From contig JACJYK010000001.1 in assembly GCA_020636135.1 (NCBI GenBank), forward strand, positions 1,908,501 to 1,972,500: a stretch of 64,000 nt of DNA, written 5' to 3'. Both the position numbers and the translations under genes were made by a program. This stretch comes from Lewinellaceae bacterium. Lineage in GTDB: Bacteria > Bacteroidota > Bacteroidia > Chitinophagales > Saprospiraceae. The notes below the pieces were generated by a model, which saw only the letters and a list, made by a program, of their open reading frames with translations, searched no databases and was not told the DNA's origin. This document shows positions 25,419-34,036 of the stretch, piece after piece. Within the stretch, counting starts at the first letter, position 1. Every line of letters starts with the position of its first letter.

Positions 25419-26162
25419 CTAATAACCCCGCAGGTAAATGTTCTGATAGGTGGCACATACCTGCAGCAACGGCCCACCTTTTCCAATGGTGCCTTTGACG
25501 CGCGTATCACGCAATGCGGTCATGCCGTCTTTTTTGGCCATTTCAAGATCCAGGTTGCTCATTATTTCTCCGTATGTGCTTGACAGGTCAACAGCAAATC
25601 CGGTCGATTTTGACACCGAGAGGTCTACAAAACTGTACCCCGATTCCACCTTCAGATCATGTTTATAACCCTGGGGCAATTTCATGGTTATGCCTCCGTA
25701 AGTCGATTTAATATCCATGCTTCCCGTCCGTTCAGCAATCTCCAATGACCCGTAGGTTGCCCGGACCTTAAGCTTAACGGAGGCAGGTAATTGGATAGTG
25801 GCTTTTGGAGAGGTGTGGTAATTCCATTGCTTCATTTGATCTCCTGATTCAGTCACAACAGAACCATCTTCGTATTCATAGGTCACTTTTACCGGACGTT
25901 GATTTTCGGGCTCGAAATTTATGTCGATGTAGAGGACTCCATTGTCACTATGCGAGGTAACGGTGGTTGCCTTGACCGAAGCGCCAGTCAGTTTGACATC
26001 AACTTTCTGGGCATCCCCGTTCTCAATATCGAGGCCGGGATAGTCACTGGTTATGACCACTTCGGTTGCACCCCGCAGATCAAAGGCCTGTTGTTCCTGG
26101 CCGTGCAGGTTGAGAATACCCAGGACAGCAAGGAAGGTAAAGACTACTCTCATGTCATTCAT
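25419..26162 (-). CDS. Putative auto-transporter adhesin-head (DUF4097-like) protein, copy 2
   Basis: A 247-residue exported protein (signal MRVVFTFLAVLGILNLHGQ; a second possible start lies at 26153). The mature part is repetitive beta-helix-like: KLKVRATYGSLEIAERTGSM, DIKSTYGGITMKLPQG and DLSSTYGEIMSNLDLEM, ending VCATYQNIYLRGY. It shares the x(S/A)TYGxI repeat and the TYxNIYLR ending with the upstream gene, so the two are paralogues. It is last in the ECF sigma operon. The likely role is an envelope or surface protein under cell-envelope stress control, by inference. Confidence 0.75.
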   Translation of the reverse strand: MNDMRVVFTFLAVLGILNLHGQEQQAFDLRGATEVVITSDYPGLDIENGDAQKVDVKLTGASVKATTVTSHSDNGVLYIDINFEPENQRPVKVTYEYEDGSVVTESGDQMKQWNYHTSPKATIQLPASVKLKVRATYGSLEIAERTGSMDIKSTYGGITMKLPQGYKHDLKVESGYSFVDLSVSKSTGFAVDLSSTYGEIMSNLDLEMAKKDGMTALRDTRVKGTIGKGGPLLQVCATYQNIYLRGY

Positions 26163-26188
26163 TTTTTAGTTAATTAATGGAGCGCTTA

Positions 26189-26965
26189 TTACTTCTTACG
26201 CAGATAAATGTTGCTGTAGGTGGATTTCAGGCTGACCAGATTGCCACCTCCATTGATTTTACCAGAAACGTCCTTGCAGGTAAGACAGTCCATATCGTCC
26301 TTCGATTTATCGGAGGTAAGGTCAAAATCAGTAAACATCTCGCCATAGCTTGTTTTCATCTGCACATTTGCCTTGCTGGAAGCTGGCAGTGCAACATCGA
26401 CCAGCGCATAGGTGGAATGCAGCGTCACCGCATCCGTGGCATTTTTAAGGACAATATTTCCTTCGATGTGTCCATACACCGTCTTGATCGTTAAAGGTGA
26501 GGTGGCATCTTCAAGGATTACATTGTTGTAGCTGCAGTTGGCTTCAATTTCCGAGGTGTTCTTGCGGATCACCAGGTCGTGGCCATTGTAGGTATTGTGT
26601 TCGTAATAAATCTTTACACTGGAAGGCACCGTGATGGTATACTCGTTATTATCCAGCTCAGAAATAGCGGTTAAGGTCACATCTGCTCCATTTTTTTCCA
26701 TGTACAGACCTATTCCTCCCGTATTGTCGGTCTGGCCTTTTCCATTGAGCCGGTGAAGACCCTGGGCACGGTCATTGTCATCCTTGTCATGGCCGTTGTA
26801 GACGACTTTGACTTCGGATCCGGAACCGCCTTCCAGGACAACCTGGTTGACATCAACAATTTTGAGCGTTCCACCCGACATCGGAATGGAGAATGTTTTT
26901 TGCGCCATAGCAGGAATTGCAAACAGGGCTACAGCAGCTGCTAAAAGAATTTTGACTTGTTTCAT
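26189..26965 (-). CDS. Putative auto-transporter adhesin-head (DUF4097-like) protein, copy 1
   Basis: A 258-residue exported protein with a clear signal peptide (ILLAAAVALFAIPAMAQ). The body is a beta-helix-like series with recurring TYG/TY turns (IKTVYGHIEGNI, LHSTYALVDVAL, MKTSYGEMFTDFDL) and it ends SLKSTYSNIYLRKK. It has two adjacent cysteines near the end (DCLTC). It lies 26 bases upstream of its paralogue and 11 bases downstream of the anti-sigma gene. The function is unknown; surface or periplasmic location is likely. Confidence 0.78.
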   Translation of the reverse strand: MKQVKILLAAAVALFAIPAMAQKTFSIPMSGGTLKIVDVNQVVLEGGSGSEVKVVYNGHDKDDNDRAQGLHRLNGKGQTDNTGGIGLYMEKNGADVTLTAISELDNNEYTITVPSSVKIYYEHNTYNGHDLVIRKNTSEIEANCSYNNVILEDATSPLTIKTVYGHIEGNIVLKNATDAVTLHSTYALVDVALPASSKANVQMKTSYGEMFTDFDLTSDKSKDDMDCLTCKDVSGKINGGGNLVSLKSTYSNIYLRKK

Positions 26966-26976
26966 AACATCAGGTT

Positions 26977-27747
26977 TTATTCTATTGAATTGATTTTGTT
27001 GATACTCATTTGAGCTTCCCCTTTGATTTGTTTTTGGACTTCTTCCCTTGCCATTAGATTTTCAAGGTCAGGGATTACCGATTTATCTTTGCGTATTCCG
27101 AAAGCATTGATGATTTCGATCAATACACTGGGGTCGGTTTCCCGTTTTAACATGCCTACCAGAAATCCTTTGACCTGCGGGTCATCCATATGCTGACTCA
27201 AAACATCCACCCCGGCTAGTCGTACATTGGGACTCGGGTCTTTGGCAGCAACATCAAATAAGGCATTAAGCACATCACGGTCCAGCGGCATTTGGGCAGT
27301 TTCATTCAGTGCCACCAGGCGTTGGGAGGTGGATGGGTCGGTTTTTAACTTGTTCATCCACACTTGCTGTTGATTATTTGCCAGTTGGTTTTGAATGTTC
27401 TCCAGCCGGCGCATAGTCAGCCATTGTTGGGTAAAAACTACCAGCAGGGCGATGGAAGCGGCAATGGCCAGACCTTGTTTCCATCCAAATCGGATTCGCT
27501 TTGCTGTCGTTTTTGGTTTTACCTCAGACTCCTGCTCATCAAGCCAGGCATAAAATCGATTGCTGACCTGTTTGGAAGGCGTTGGCTGTGCTATGCGGGC
27601 CAGTGTTTCATCCAGCGATTGCATTGCACTCAGCCGGGCCCTTAATTCTGTATTATGGGTAAGCGCCTCTTCAAACGCATCACGCTCGGGGGCGGCTACT
27701 TCTCCGCGCAGATAATCCCACATCCAATTTTCATCCCAAGTTTTCAT
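26977..27747 (-). CDS. Membrane anti-sigma factor with HEAT-like repeats
   Basis: A 256-residue protein. The N-terminal ~70 residues (MKTWDENWMWDYLRGEVAAPERDAFEEAL) resemble the helical sigma-binding domain of anti-sigma factors, without the zinc ligands of ZAS types. One transmembrane helix lies at ~91-108 (QGLAIAASIALLVVFTQQ). The periplasmic part carries HEAT-like repeats (SPNVRLAGVDVLSQHMDDPQVKGFLVGML, then PSVLIEIINAFG). It overlaps the sigma gene by 17 bases, the classic coupling of an ECF pair. The HEAT part may sense an envelope ligand. Confidence 0.8.
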   Translation of the reverse strand: MKTWDENWMWDYLRGEVAAPERDAFEEALTHNTELRARLSAMQSLDETLARIAQPTPSKQVSNRFYAWLDEQESEVKPKTTAKRIRFGWKQGLAIAASIALLVVFTQQWLTMRRLENIQNQLANNQQQVWMNKLKTDPSTSQRLVALNETAQMPLDRDVLNALFDVAAKDPSPNVRLAGVDVLSQHMDDPQVKGFLVGMLKRETDPSVLIEIINAFGIRKDKSVIPDLENLMAREEVQKQIKGEAQMSINKINSIE

Positions 27748-28276
27748 ATGCTTCTTCTTTCAGATAGAGGTGTTTCAATTTTTGAATAGCCCGGTGGACC
27801 TTGGACTTGACGGTTCCTTCGGTACAATTGAGCATCACAGCGACTTCTTTGTATTTCAATTCTTCAAAACGGGTTAGCATAAGTACCTCGCGGTATTCTG
27901 GATCGAGGTGGTTCAGGGCCCGGTGTAGTTTATTCGAATCTTCGATCTGCACCATTAAATCTTCAGGAGAATGATCTGCTTCATCTTCAGAGACACTCCC
28001 CAGATCATCGGTGATTCGCAAGCCCCGGTAATGGTCATAACGCACATTTCGGGCGATCGAAAAAATCCAGCTTTTAAAGACACTTTCCTCCCGGAAGCTG
28101 TTGCGGTATTTTATGATCCGCTCAAATACGTTCTGGGTCAGGTCCTCACTGAGTGACTGGTCCTGTACCGTTTGCAGGAAGTACCGGTAGACCGGATTTT
28201 GGTAGCGTTCAAACAACAGGGCGAGCTGTCGTATTCCGCCTTCCTTGACCTGCATCATAATCTGTTCGTCAGTCAC
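27731..28276 (-). CDS. ECF-type RNA polymerase sigma factor
   Basis: A 181-residue sigma-70 family member. Region 2 includes LFERYQNPVYRYFLQTV and SEDLTQNVFERIIKYRNSF, then FKSWIFSIARNVRYDHYR. Region 4 includes LDPEYREVLMLTRFEELKYKEVAVMLNCTEGTVKSKVHRAIQKLK. The start codon is GTG (28276); an in-frame ATG lies six codons later. It heads the operon sigma - anti-sigma - two adhesin-like genes, and it probably activates its own operon. Confidence 0.94.
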   Translation of the reverse strand: MTDEQIMMQVKEGGIRQLALLFERYQNPVYRYFLQTVQDQSLSEDLTQNVFERIIKYRNSFREESVFKSWIFSIARNVRYDHYRGLRITDDLGSVSEDEADHSPEDLMVQIEDSNKLHRALNHLDPEYREVLMLTRFEELKYKEVAVMLNCTEGTVKSKVHRAIQKLKHLYLKEEAYENLG

Positions 28277-28456
28277 TATTCCGTTTTATAGAATCTTCGT
28301 TATGAATACTTTCAATTTAGAAATTGGTTGCATTCCCAATGAAAAAAAATGCAATAAGCCCCAGAATAGTGGCATAGGCTTGCCAGTCAATATGAAAATT
28401 TCATGTCAACACCAGACTGATGGATAGATAACCTGCTTAACTGGGTAAGGAATGAA

Positions 28457-29353
28457 CTAGGATGGATTTTCTACCAGGATCAATTTCCCATTTCGGTAAG
28501 CAAGCCTGGTGATGTGGGTGATCCCATAAGGTGCCAGATCCTGGATCAAATGCCATCCGGAAGGGTGGGCCAGATTAAACTGGAAGATTGAACTACCTTT
28601 CGCCATGACCAGATGTTCCTTACCAACGAGAACAAAGTCCTCAGAACCGGAGAGGGTTTCGGTGACGATCTGGGCCCGTCGATCGACAGGATCATACCGT
28701 TTGATGAACCAATATTGGTCACTGAACTTATGGACGTAAAGCAGGGTGTTGTCCAATTTTTGCAAACACCGGCCGGCGTCCGAAGCGAAAGTGCTTTTTG
28801 ATCCATCCAGATGGACCCATTGCAGGACATTGGGATTGCCTACTTCAAACAGGACCAGTGTACTGTCCGTCATCCAGCAGTGATAGCCGATGACATCGAA
28901 GCCGGACAGAAGTTGTTTCGGTTTGCCGGTAGCTTGCAAAGGGTATATCCAGAGTTGCTGTAAACCGGCGGTATCCTGACGCACAAGGCTCATGGACTGA
29001 ACACCATGCGGGGTAGGGGAATATTCGCGAAAATCGTTGGTTGCCGTCAACCGGCGTTTGGTACGTGTTCTCAGATTGAAAGCATAGATATCGGTCTGGT
29101 TTGAGCCAGCGGCCTGGACTGAAGCCAGTATTTCCTGGTCACTCAGAAATGCAGGCTGATTGTTGTAGCCGGATAAGTTGTCTCCGGAAAGGCAAATGGG
29201 GTTGTCAAGCGCTACGATACTATCATTTCGCATGACCACATCAAATGAAAACAACACGGTGGCTGGTGGTTGTTGAGCCGTCAACAGGAAAGGAGCCAGG
29301 ATGACGAGCAATACAAATATTGGTTGGCGTAGCTGTTTCATTCCCCGGATCAT
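28457..29353 (-). CDS. Secreted TolB-like beta-propeller protein
   Basis: A 298-residue exported protein (signal FVLLVILAPFLLTAQ). Repeated blade-like units, for example SDQEILASVQAAGSNQTDIYAFNLRTR and DSTLVLFEVGNPNVLQWVHLDG, give the W-x-D/strand periodicity of TolB/WD40-type beta-propellers. No catalytic domain is present. Two possible starts exist (29353 and 29341), and both leave a good signal peptide. It lies 58 bases downstream of lepB on the same strand and may be co-transcribed. The function is unknown; protein interaction in the periplasm is likely. Confidence 0.72.
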   Translation of the reverse strand: MIRGMKQLRQPIFVLLVILAPFLLTAQQPPATVLFSFDVVMRNDSIVALDNPICLSGDNLSGYNNQPAFLSDQEILASVQAAGSNQTDIYAFNLRTRTKRRLTATNDFREYSPTPHGVQSMSLVRQDTAGLQQLWIYPLQATGKPKQLLSGFDVIGYHCWMTDSTLVLFEVGNPNVLQWVHLDGSKSTFASDAGRCLQKLDNTLLYVHKFSDQYWFIKRYDPVDRRAQIVTETLSGSEDFVLVGKEHLVMAKGSSIFQFNLAHPSGWHLIQDLAPYGITHITRLAYRNGKLILVENPS

Positions 29354-29411
29354 TTGTAGCTAATATATAAAGAAGAACCGAACAACCGTCCCAGGCGGTT
29401 AATGGTTGGGG

Positions 29412-30968
29412 TTAATGTTTATTGGCGGAGGTGAAAATCCGGTTCCAGTTGATGCCATTGCGGATACTTCCGTTCTTGGTGGAAAACCAAATGAACAAGG
29501 GTTTACCAACGATGTGATCTTCCGGGACAAATCCCCACATACGGGAATCTTCAGAGTTATGCCGGTTATCTCCCATGGCCCAGTAATAATCCTGTTTGAA
29601 GGTGTAATTGGTGGCAGGGCTGCCATTAATCAGGATTTGGCCATTCGCAACCTCAAGGTCATTGTGTTCGTAGACATGAATAAGCCGTCGGTAAAGTGCC
29701 AGGTTACTCATATTGAGGTCGACAGTTGCACCTTTCTTGGGAATGTAAATCGGTCCGTAGTTGGTAACTGTCCAGCTGCCATAATGCGACTTGTCGTGCG
29801 GGAATACATCATTGGCTTCCGGATTAATAATCTGCAATTCCAGGCCTTCCTGTTGTAATGCGATGACCTGTTCCTTATTCAGATTATAAATATTCGGTCC
29901 CATACGGTCAGTTACGTTGACGTTCAGCCGATCCAGGAGAAGTTCATTGATTTGACCTGTTCCGGACTGGATGCTGTAGGCTAGTTGCATTTTCTCCGGG
30001 TTCTTCTGCGCCTCTCCATCAATGTATAATTGATTATCGATCACTTGCAGGGTGTCACCGGGCAGACCAACACATCGCTTGATGTAATGATCTTTTTTAT
30101 CAATAGGACGTACGACCAAATGGCTACCACGCAACATGTTGGCAAGCCCCGGAATGCGCCTGACCTGGCCGGCGGTATAGGACCGGTCGGGCATAATGTA
30201 CACACTGTCACCTACCGGCCAGTTGAATACAAATGGCGTATTACGCTGGATGCTTTGTAATTCAGGAAGCCGGTAATATGGTAAACTGGGTTTCTTCAGA
30301 TAGGACTCTACATTTAAAATAGGGATCCGGTTATGGAGCAAAGGTACAGCCAGTATCGTCATGGGAGTACGGATGCCGTAATTAGCTTTGCTTACAAAAA
30401 GGAAATCCCCGACAAGTAAGGAACCTTCCATGGAGGAGGTAGGGATCACAAATGCCTCGATGAGAAACATACGGATAAAGGAGGCGGCAAAAACAGCAAA
30501 AATGATCGACTCAACCCATTCCCGGGCAGGCGATTTTTTATAAATATTCTTTGCCTCCAACTGCCGGATCAGCTTGGTATTTCCGGCGGTATGAGCTTCA
30601 GCCAGCTGAGACCGAAATTCTTTCTCCTGGGTGATGGCCGGGCCGACAAAGCTGGTCTTCTTGTCCATGGCCAGGTAAATCGTGTACAGCGGGCCGAAAA
30701 GTACTGCCAGAACACTTTCACCAAAACTGTATTTCCCAAAAGACCTGACTTCATCAATGACCAGGCTTGAATAATAAAAGATATTCACGATGGGAAAGAG
30801 CAGCCACAGAGCCCAGTACGGTGATCGACCGACCATTTGAGCCAATACGCCCATGTTGTAAAATGGAACCAATCCTTTCCATCCTTCGATGCCTGCTTTA
30901 GGAAACAGCAGGTACAGACCTACACTCCAAATGATGTAACCAACGATCAGAAATATGAAGAACCACAC
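29412..30968 (-). CDS. lepB: Signal peptidase I
   Basis: A 518-residue membrane serine protease that removes Sec signal peptides. The catalytic dyad is Ser179 (IPTSSMEGSLLVGD) and Lys297 (HYIKRCVGLPGD); the C-terminal box is WAMGDNRHNSEDSR. The N-terminal ~150 residues contain three to four hydrophobic helices (WFFIFLIVGYIIWSVGLYLLF and others) before the usual anchor, which makes it longer than E. coli LepB (324 residues), as is common in Bacteroidota. The start codon is GTG. A TATATTTG box lies ~80 bases upstream. Confidence 0.95.
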   Translation of the reverse strand: MWFFIFLIVGYIIWSVGLYLLFPKAGIEGWKGLVPFYNMGVLAQMVGRSPYWALWLLFPIVNIFYYSSLVIDEVRSFGKYSFGESVLAVLFGPLYTIYLAMDKKTSFVGPAITQEKEFRSQLAEAHTAGNTKLIRQLEAKNIYKKSPAREWVESIIFAVFAASFIRMFLIEAFVIPTSSMEGSLLVGDFLFVSKANYGIRTPMTILAVPLLHNRIPILNVESYLKKPSLPYYRLPELQSIQRNTPFVFNWPVGDSVYIMPDRSYTAGQVRRIPGLANMLRGSHLVVRPIDKKDHYIKRCVGLPGDTLQVIDNQLYIDGEAQKNPEKMQLAYSIQSGTGQINELLLDRLNVNVTDRMGPNIYNLNKEQVIALQQEGLELQIINPEANDVFPHDKSHYGSWTVTNYGPIYIPKKGATVDLNMSNLALYRRLIHVYEHNDLEVANGQILINGSPATNYTFKQDYYWAMGDNRHNSEDSRMWGFVPEDHIVGKPLFIWFSTKNGSIRNGINWNRIFTSANKH

Positions 30969-31334
30969 GGCGGTATCGGCTTAATAGGTGAACAATCCAA
31001 GGAACCGGCTATTGCAGTACACATATAACCCTGTCCTCAAAGCGCTACAAATATAGGTTTATTTCGAAATCCCAATTTCTTAAGCGAACGTTAATTCCGT
31101 TTAACCCAAATCATGCAATTGAATTCGTTGCGATGCCCATTTATGCAAGATGAGCAAGTGATTCGCTGAGGAGTCATACCATGCTATGGCGACAAAGTGA
31201 AGTGCTTGATCACTTGAATTCCTAATGTTTTCTAAATAAAAGGGTCTGTAGCATGAATTGGGTTTAACCAATGTGATGCCTTGATGAAAGGTATTGCCGC
31301 ACGGACTTATCGTTAAGGTGCCTTATTTACCGGG
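30969..31334. other. Interval between lepB and the AAA ATPase gene
   Basis: No gene is seen in this 366-base interval. It holds the lepB promoter candidate and otherwise unstructured AT-rich sequence, with a short AAGTG..CACTT dyad near 31200. Confidence 0.45.
31048..31055 (-). promoter_or_regulatory. Candidate lepB -7 box
   Basis: TATATTTG on the minus strand is a perfect TAnnTTTG match. The nearest upstream TTG is 17 bp away, shorter than the usual 19-21. It would give a leader of about 75 bases. Confidence 0.5.
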
Positions 31335-32795
31335 TTAATCTTCGTCCTCGTCCAGGTCGCCCAGCATGTTCGACAAAAAGTCATGGAAGGACAGGGTGGT
31401 GCCAACCAATTCTTTATTGACCACGTTGAACTCGGCCAGACCATGGATGACCAATTCCATATAGGCTTGCTTGTCCTCATCAGAGAACGATTTGACCAGT
31501 GCCTTCAATCCTGGAATTTCAAGTAAGGCCTCTGTGAATGCGGCATCAGATGCGTCGTTGGGCAGGTTCAGTTCATGTCCGTCCGCGAAAAATTGACGGA
31601 TGGCATAATAAGCATCCCCTTCGTGTTTGCGTTCCTCTTTGTTCGGATGCGGGAAATGGGTCAGGAATTCTTCTTTCACCGCAGTGCTTAACAAGTTCAA
31701 CGCCACCTGGTAGGGTCCTTCCTGTTCTCCTTCATAGACCAATTCTACCTTGCCGGTGATGGCTGGTATCACTCCCCAAAAGTCCGTAATCCTCGCAGTA
31801 GTCTGGATTTCACGATTGATGAGCATGCGCCGTTCTGCTGTACTGTACAGATTTTCCAGCGCCGTAATGCTCATGCGGGCTGAAACACCGCTCCGTTCAT
31901 CAATGAGTTCACTGTCACGGGCCGCAAAAGATATGCGTTCAAGGAGGTTTAACATTAAGTCGGGAATGTGAACATTTTTCCGCACCTCCGGCTCGATATC
32001 CGCTTCCTGGCTGGTGATTTGTTTTGCGATCTCGATGGTGCCCGGATAATGGGTCAGGATCTGGCTTTCGATGCGGTCTTTCAGTGGCGTAATAATGGAT
32101 CCCCGGTTGGTATAATCTTCCGGATTGGCGGTAAATACAAATTGAAGATCCAGGGGTAGCCGAACTTTAAAGCCACGAATCTGAATGTCTCCTTCCTGAA
32201 GTATATTAAATAAGGCAACCTGGATGCGCGGTTGTAAGTCCGGCAACTCGTTGATGACAAAGATGGAACGGTGGGATCTTGGCACCAGGCCAAAGTGAAG
32301 AACACGTTCATCACCATATGGAAGGCGCAAATTTGCGGCTTTGATGGGATCTACGTCACCGATCAGGTCTGCCACGGTAACATCCGGTGTTGCCAGTTTT
32401 TCGACATACCGGCGGTTCCGGTGGATCCATTCGACCGGGGTATCATCACCTTTTTCGGCAATGAGGTCTTTTGCATAACGGCTCAGGGGCTTCAGTGGAT
32501 CGTCGTTTATTTCACTTCCGGCAACCACCGGAATGTATTCATCCAGCAGGCCGACCATTAACCGGGCGATCTTGGTCTTTGCCTGTCCCCTTAGTCCCAG
32601 CAATAATATATTGTGTTTGGATAACAGCGCCCGCTGGATATCTGGTATGACAGTATGCTCGTACCCCACAATCCCGTTAAATGGATTGGTGCCTTCTTTC
32701 AGTGAGCTGATCAGGTTCTTGCGCAACTCTTCCTTGATGGTCAGTGGTTGGTAGCCATTTTTCTTTAGCTCACCCAGCGTTTTCGCTTGCGTCAT
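31335..32795 (-). CDS. MoxR/magnesium-chelatase-I-like AAA+ ATPase
   Basis: A 486-residue cytoplasmic ATPase. Walker A is GLRGQAKT (67-74), Walker B lies in SIFVINELPDL with the catalytic Glu, and sensor-like FTANPEDYTNRG follows. The region after ~260 is the helical lid with the ISFAARDSELIDERSGVSARM arginine-finger segment. The overall plan resembles the BchI/ChlI and MoxR branch. It overlaps the vWA gene by 4 bases; such AAA-vWA pairs act as chaperones that insert cofactors or remodel partners. The substrate is unknown. Confidence 0.9.
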   Translation of the reverse strand: MTQAKTLGELKKNGYQPLTIKEELRKNLISSLKEGTNPFNGIVGYEHTVIPDIQRALLSKHNILLLGLRGQAKTKIARLMVGLLDEYIPVVAGSEINDDPLKPLSRYAKDLIAEKGDDTPVEWIHRNRRYVEKLATPDVTVADLIGDVDPIKAANLRLPYGDERVLHFGLVPRSHRSIFVINELPDLQPRIQVALFNILQEGDIQIRGFKVRLPLDLQFVFTANPEDYTNRGSIITPLKDRIESQILTHYPGTIEIAKQITSQEADIEPEVRKNVHIPDLMLNLLERISFAARDSELIDERSGVSARMSITALENLYSTAERRMLINREIQTTARITDFWGVIPAITGKVELVYEGEQEGPYQVALNLLSTAVKEEFLTHFPHPNKEERKHEGDAYYAIRQFFADGHELNLPNDASDAAFTEALLEIPGLKALVKSFSDEDKQAYMELVIHGLAEFNVVNKELVGTTLSFHDFLSNMLGDLDEDED

Positions 32796-33886
32796 TTTCT
32801 TTTGCGTTTGTTTTGTTTGTAGTCCATGAAGAGGAACTCTCCCAGTCCTTCGAGGGAACTATAGAATGCTTTGCCCTGATTGGCAGCAGTGAATTTATCC
32901 ACAAATTCAACCAGGTAAGGATCACTGGCGATCATAAAAGTGGTAATCGGGATACCCAGCTTGCGGCACTTGGCTCCCAGCGCCAGCGTACGGTTCAGAA
33001 TCTTCCGGTCTATACCGTATGCATTCTTGTAATATTTCTTCCCAACCTTGATGCAGGTGGGCTTGCCATCGGTGATCATGAAAACCTGCTTATTTGGGTT
33101 TTTACGCCTTCGGAGGATGGCCATCGCGAGTTCCAGCCCGGCAACCGTGTTGGTGTGGTAAGGCCCGACCTGGAGGTAAGGCACCTCCGATAATTCAATT
33201 TGCCAGGCATCGTCTCCAAAAACGATGATGTCAAGGGTGTCTTTGGGATACCGGGTCCGGATCATCTCTGCCAGCGCCAGAGCAACTTTTTTGGCCGGAG
33301 TGATGCGATCTTCCCCGTAAAGGATCATGGAGTGCGAAATATCGATCATCAGCACGGTACTCATCTGACTTTGGTAAAAAGTCTCCTGTATTTCCAGGTC
33401 TTGTTCGGTCAGGGTAAAGTCATCAATGCCGTGATTGATCTGGGCATTGCGTAGTGACTCCGAAATAGCAATACGATCCAGTTTATCACCAAATTCAAAA
33501 GGCCGGATCTCTGAAGTGAACTCATCTCCCAATCCTGGCGAGGTCGTAGAGTGTTGTCCACGTCCTGTTTTGCGTATGGAGTCAAATACATCTTCCAGTG
33601 CTTTCTGCCGGATGGCCACTTCCATTTTGGATGAGATGGAAAATCCACCCTGCGCCTCCTGATCCGGTTGCAGATATCCTTTGTCGATCAGGTCCTGGAT
33701 AAAATCGGCCATTCCGTAATCTTCGGTGGTAAGGTGATAGGTTTTATCCAGCTCGGTCAACCAGCTTAAAGCCTCCCTCACATCACCCGATGTATATAAA
33801 AGCAGCTCCTGAAAAACTTTAAACAGTTTGTCAAAGAGGTCGCCATCCTCAGGTTCGAAATATTGGGAGAACTTCCAGGAGATCAT
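32792..33886 (-). CDS. vWA-domain partner of the AAA+ ATPase
   Basis: A 364-residue protein. The N-terminal ~165 residues are helical and charged. The C-terminal half is a von Willebrand A domain with an intact MIDAS: D182-I-S-H-S186 (VLMIDISHSM), a conserved Thr in PYHTNTVAG, and Asp in FMITDGKPT. No membrane segment or signal is present, so it is cytoplasmic. It is translated just ahead of the ATPase (4-bp overlap) and resembles the ChlD/CoxE half of AAA-vWA chaperone pairs. Confidence 0.9.
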   Translation of the reverse strand: MISWKFSQYFEPEDGDLFDKLFKVFQELLLYTSGDVREALSWLTELDKTYHLTTEDYGMADFIQDLIDKGYLQPDQEAQGGFSISSKMEVAIRQKALEDVFDSIRKTGRGQHSTTSPGLGDEFTSEIRPFEFGDKLDRIAISESLRNAQINHGIDDFTLTEQDLEIQETFYQSQMSTVLMIDISHSMILYGEDRITPAKKVALALAEMIRTRYPKDTLDIIVFGDDAWQIELSEVPYLQVGPYHTNTVAGLELAMAILRRRKNPNKQVFMITDGKPTCIKVGKKYYKNAYGIDRKILNRTLALGAKCRKLGIPITTFMIASDPYLVEFVDKFTAANQGKAFYSSLEGLGEFLFMDYKQNKRKRK

Positions 33887-34036
33887 AGTTTAGTTTGCAG
33901 CAACCATCCGCTTTTAATAAACTGCGCAAAACGCGGACCCGGGTGGTTGGTGTTCCAGGTGAATACAAATAAACCATATGAACCAATCAATGGTTCATGG
34001 TTTTGACCTTAGCACACGCAATTTTATATCCGGGCA

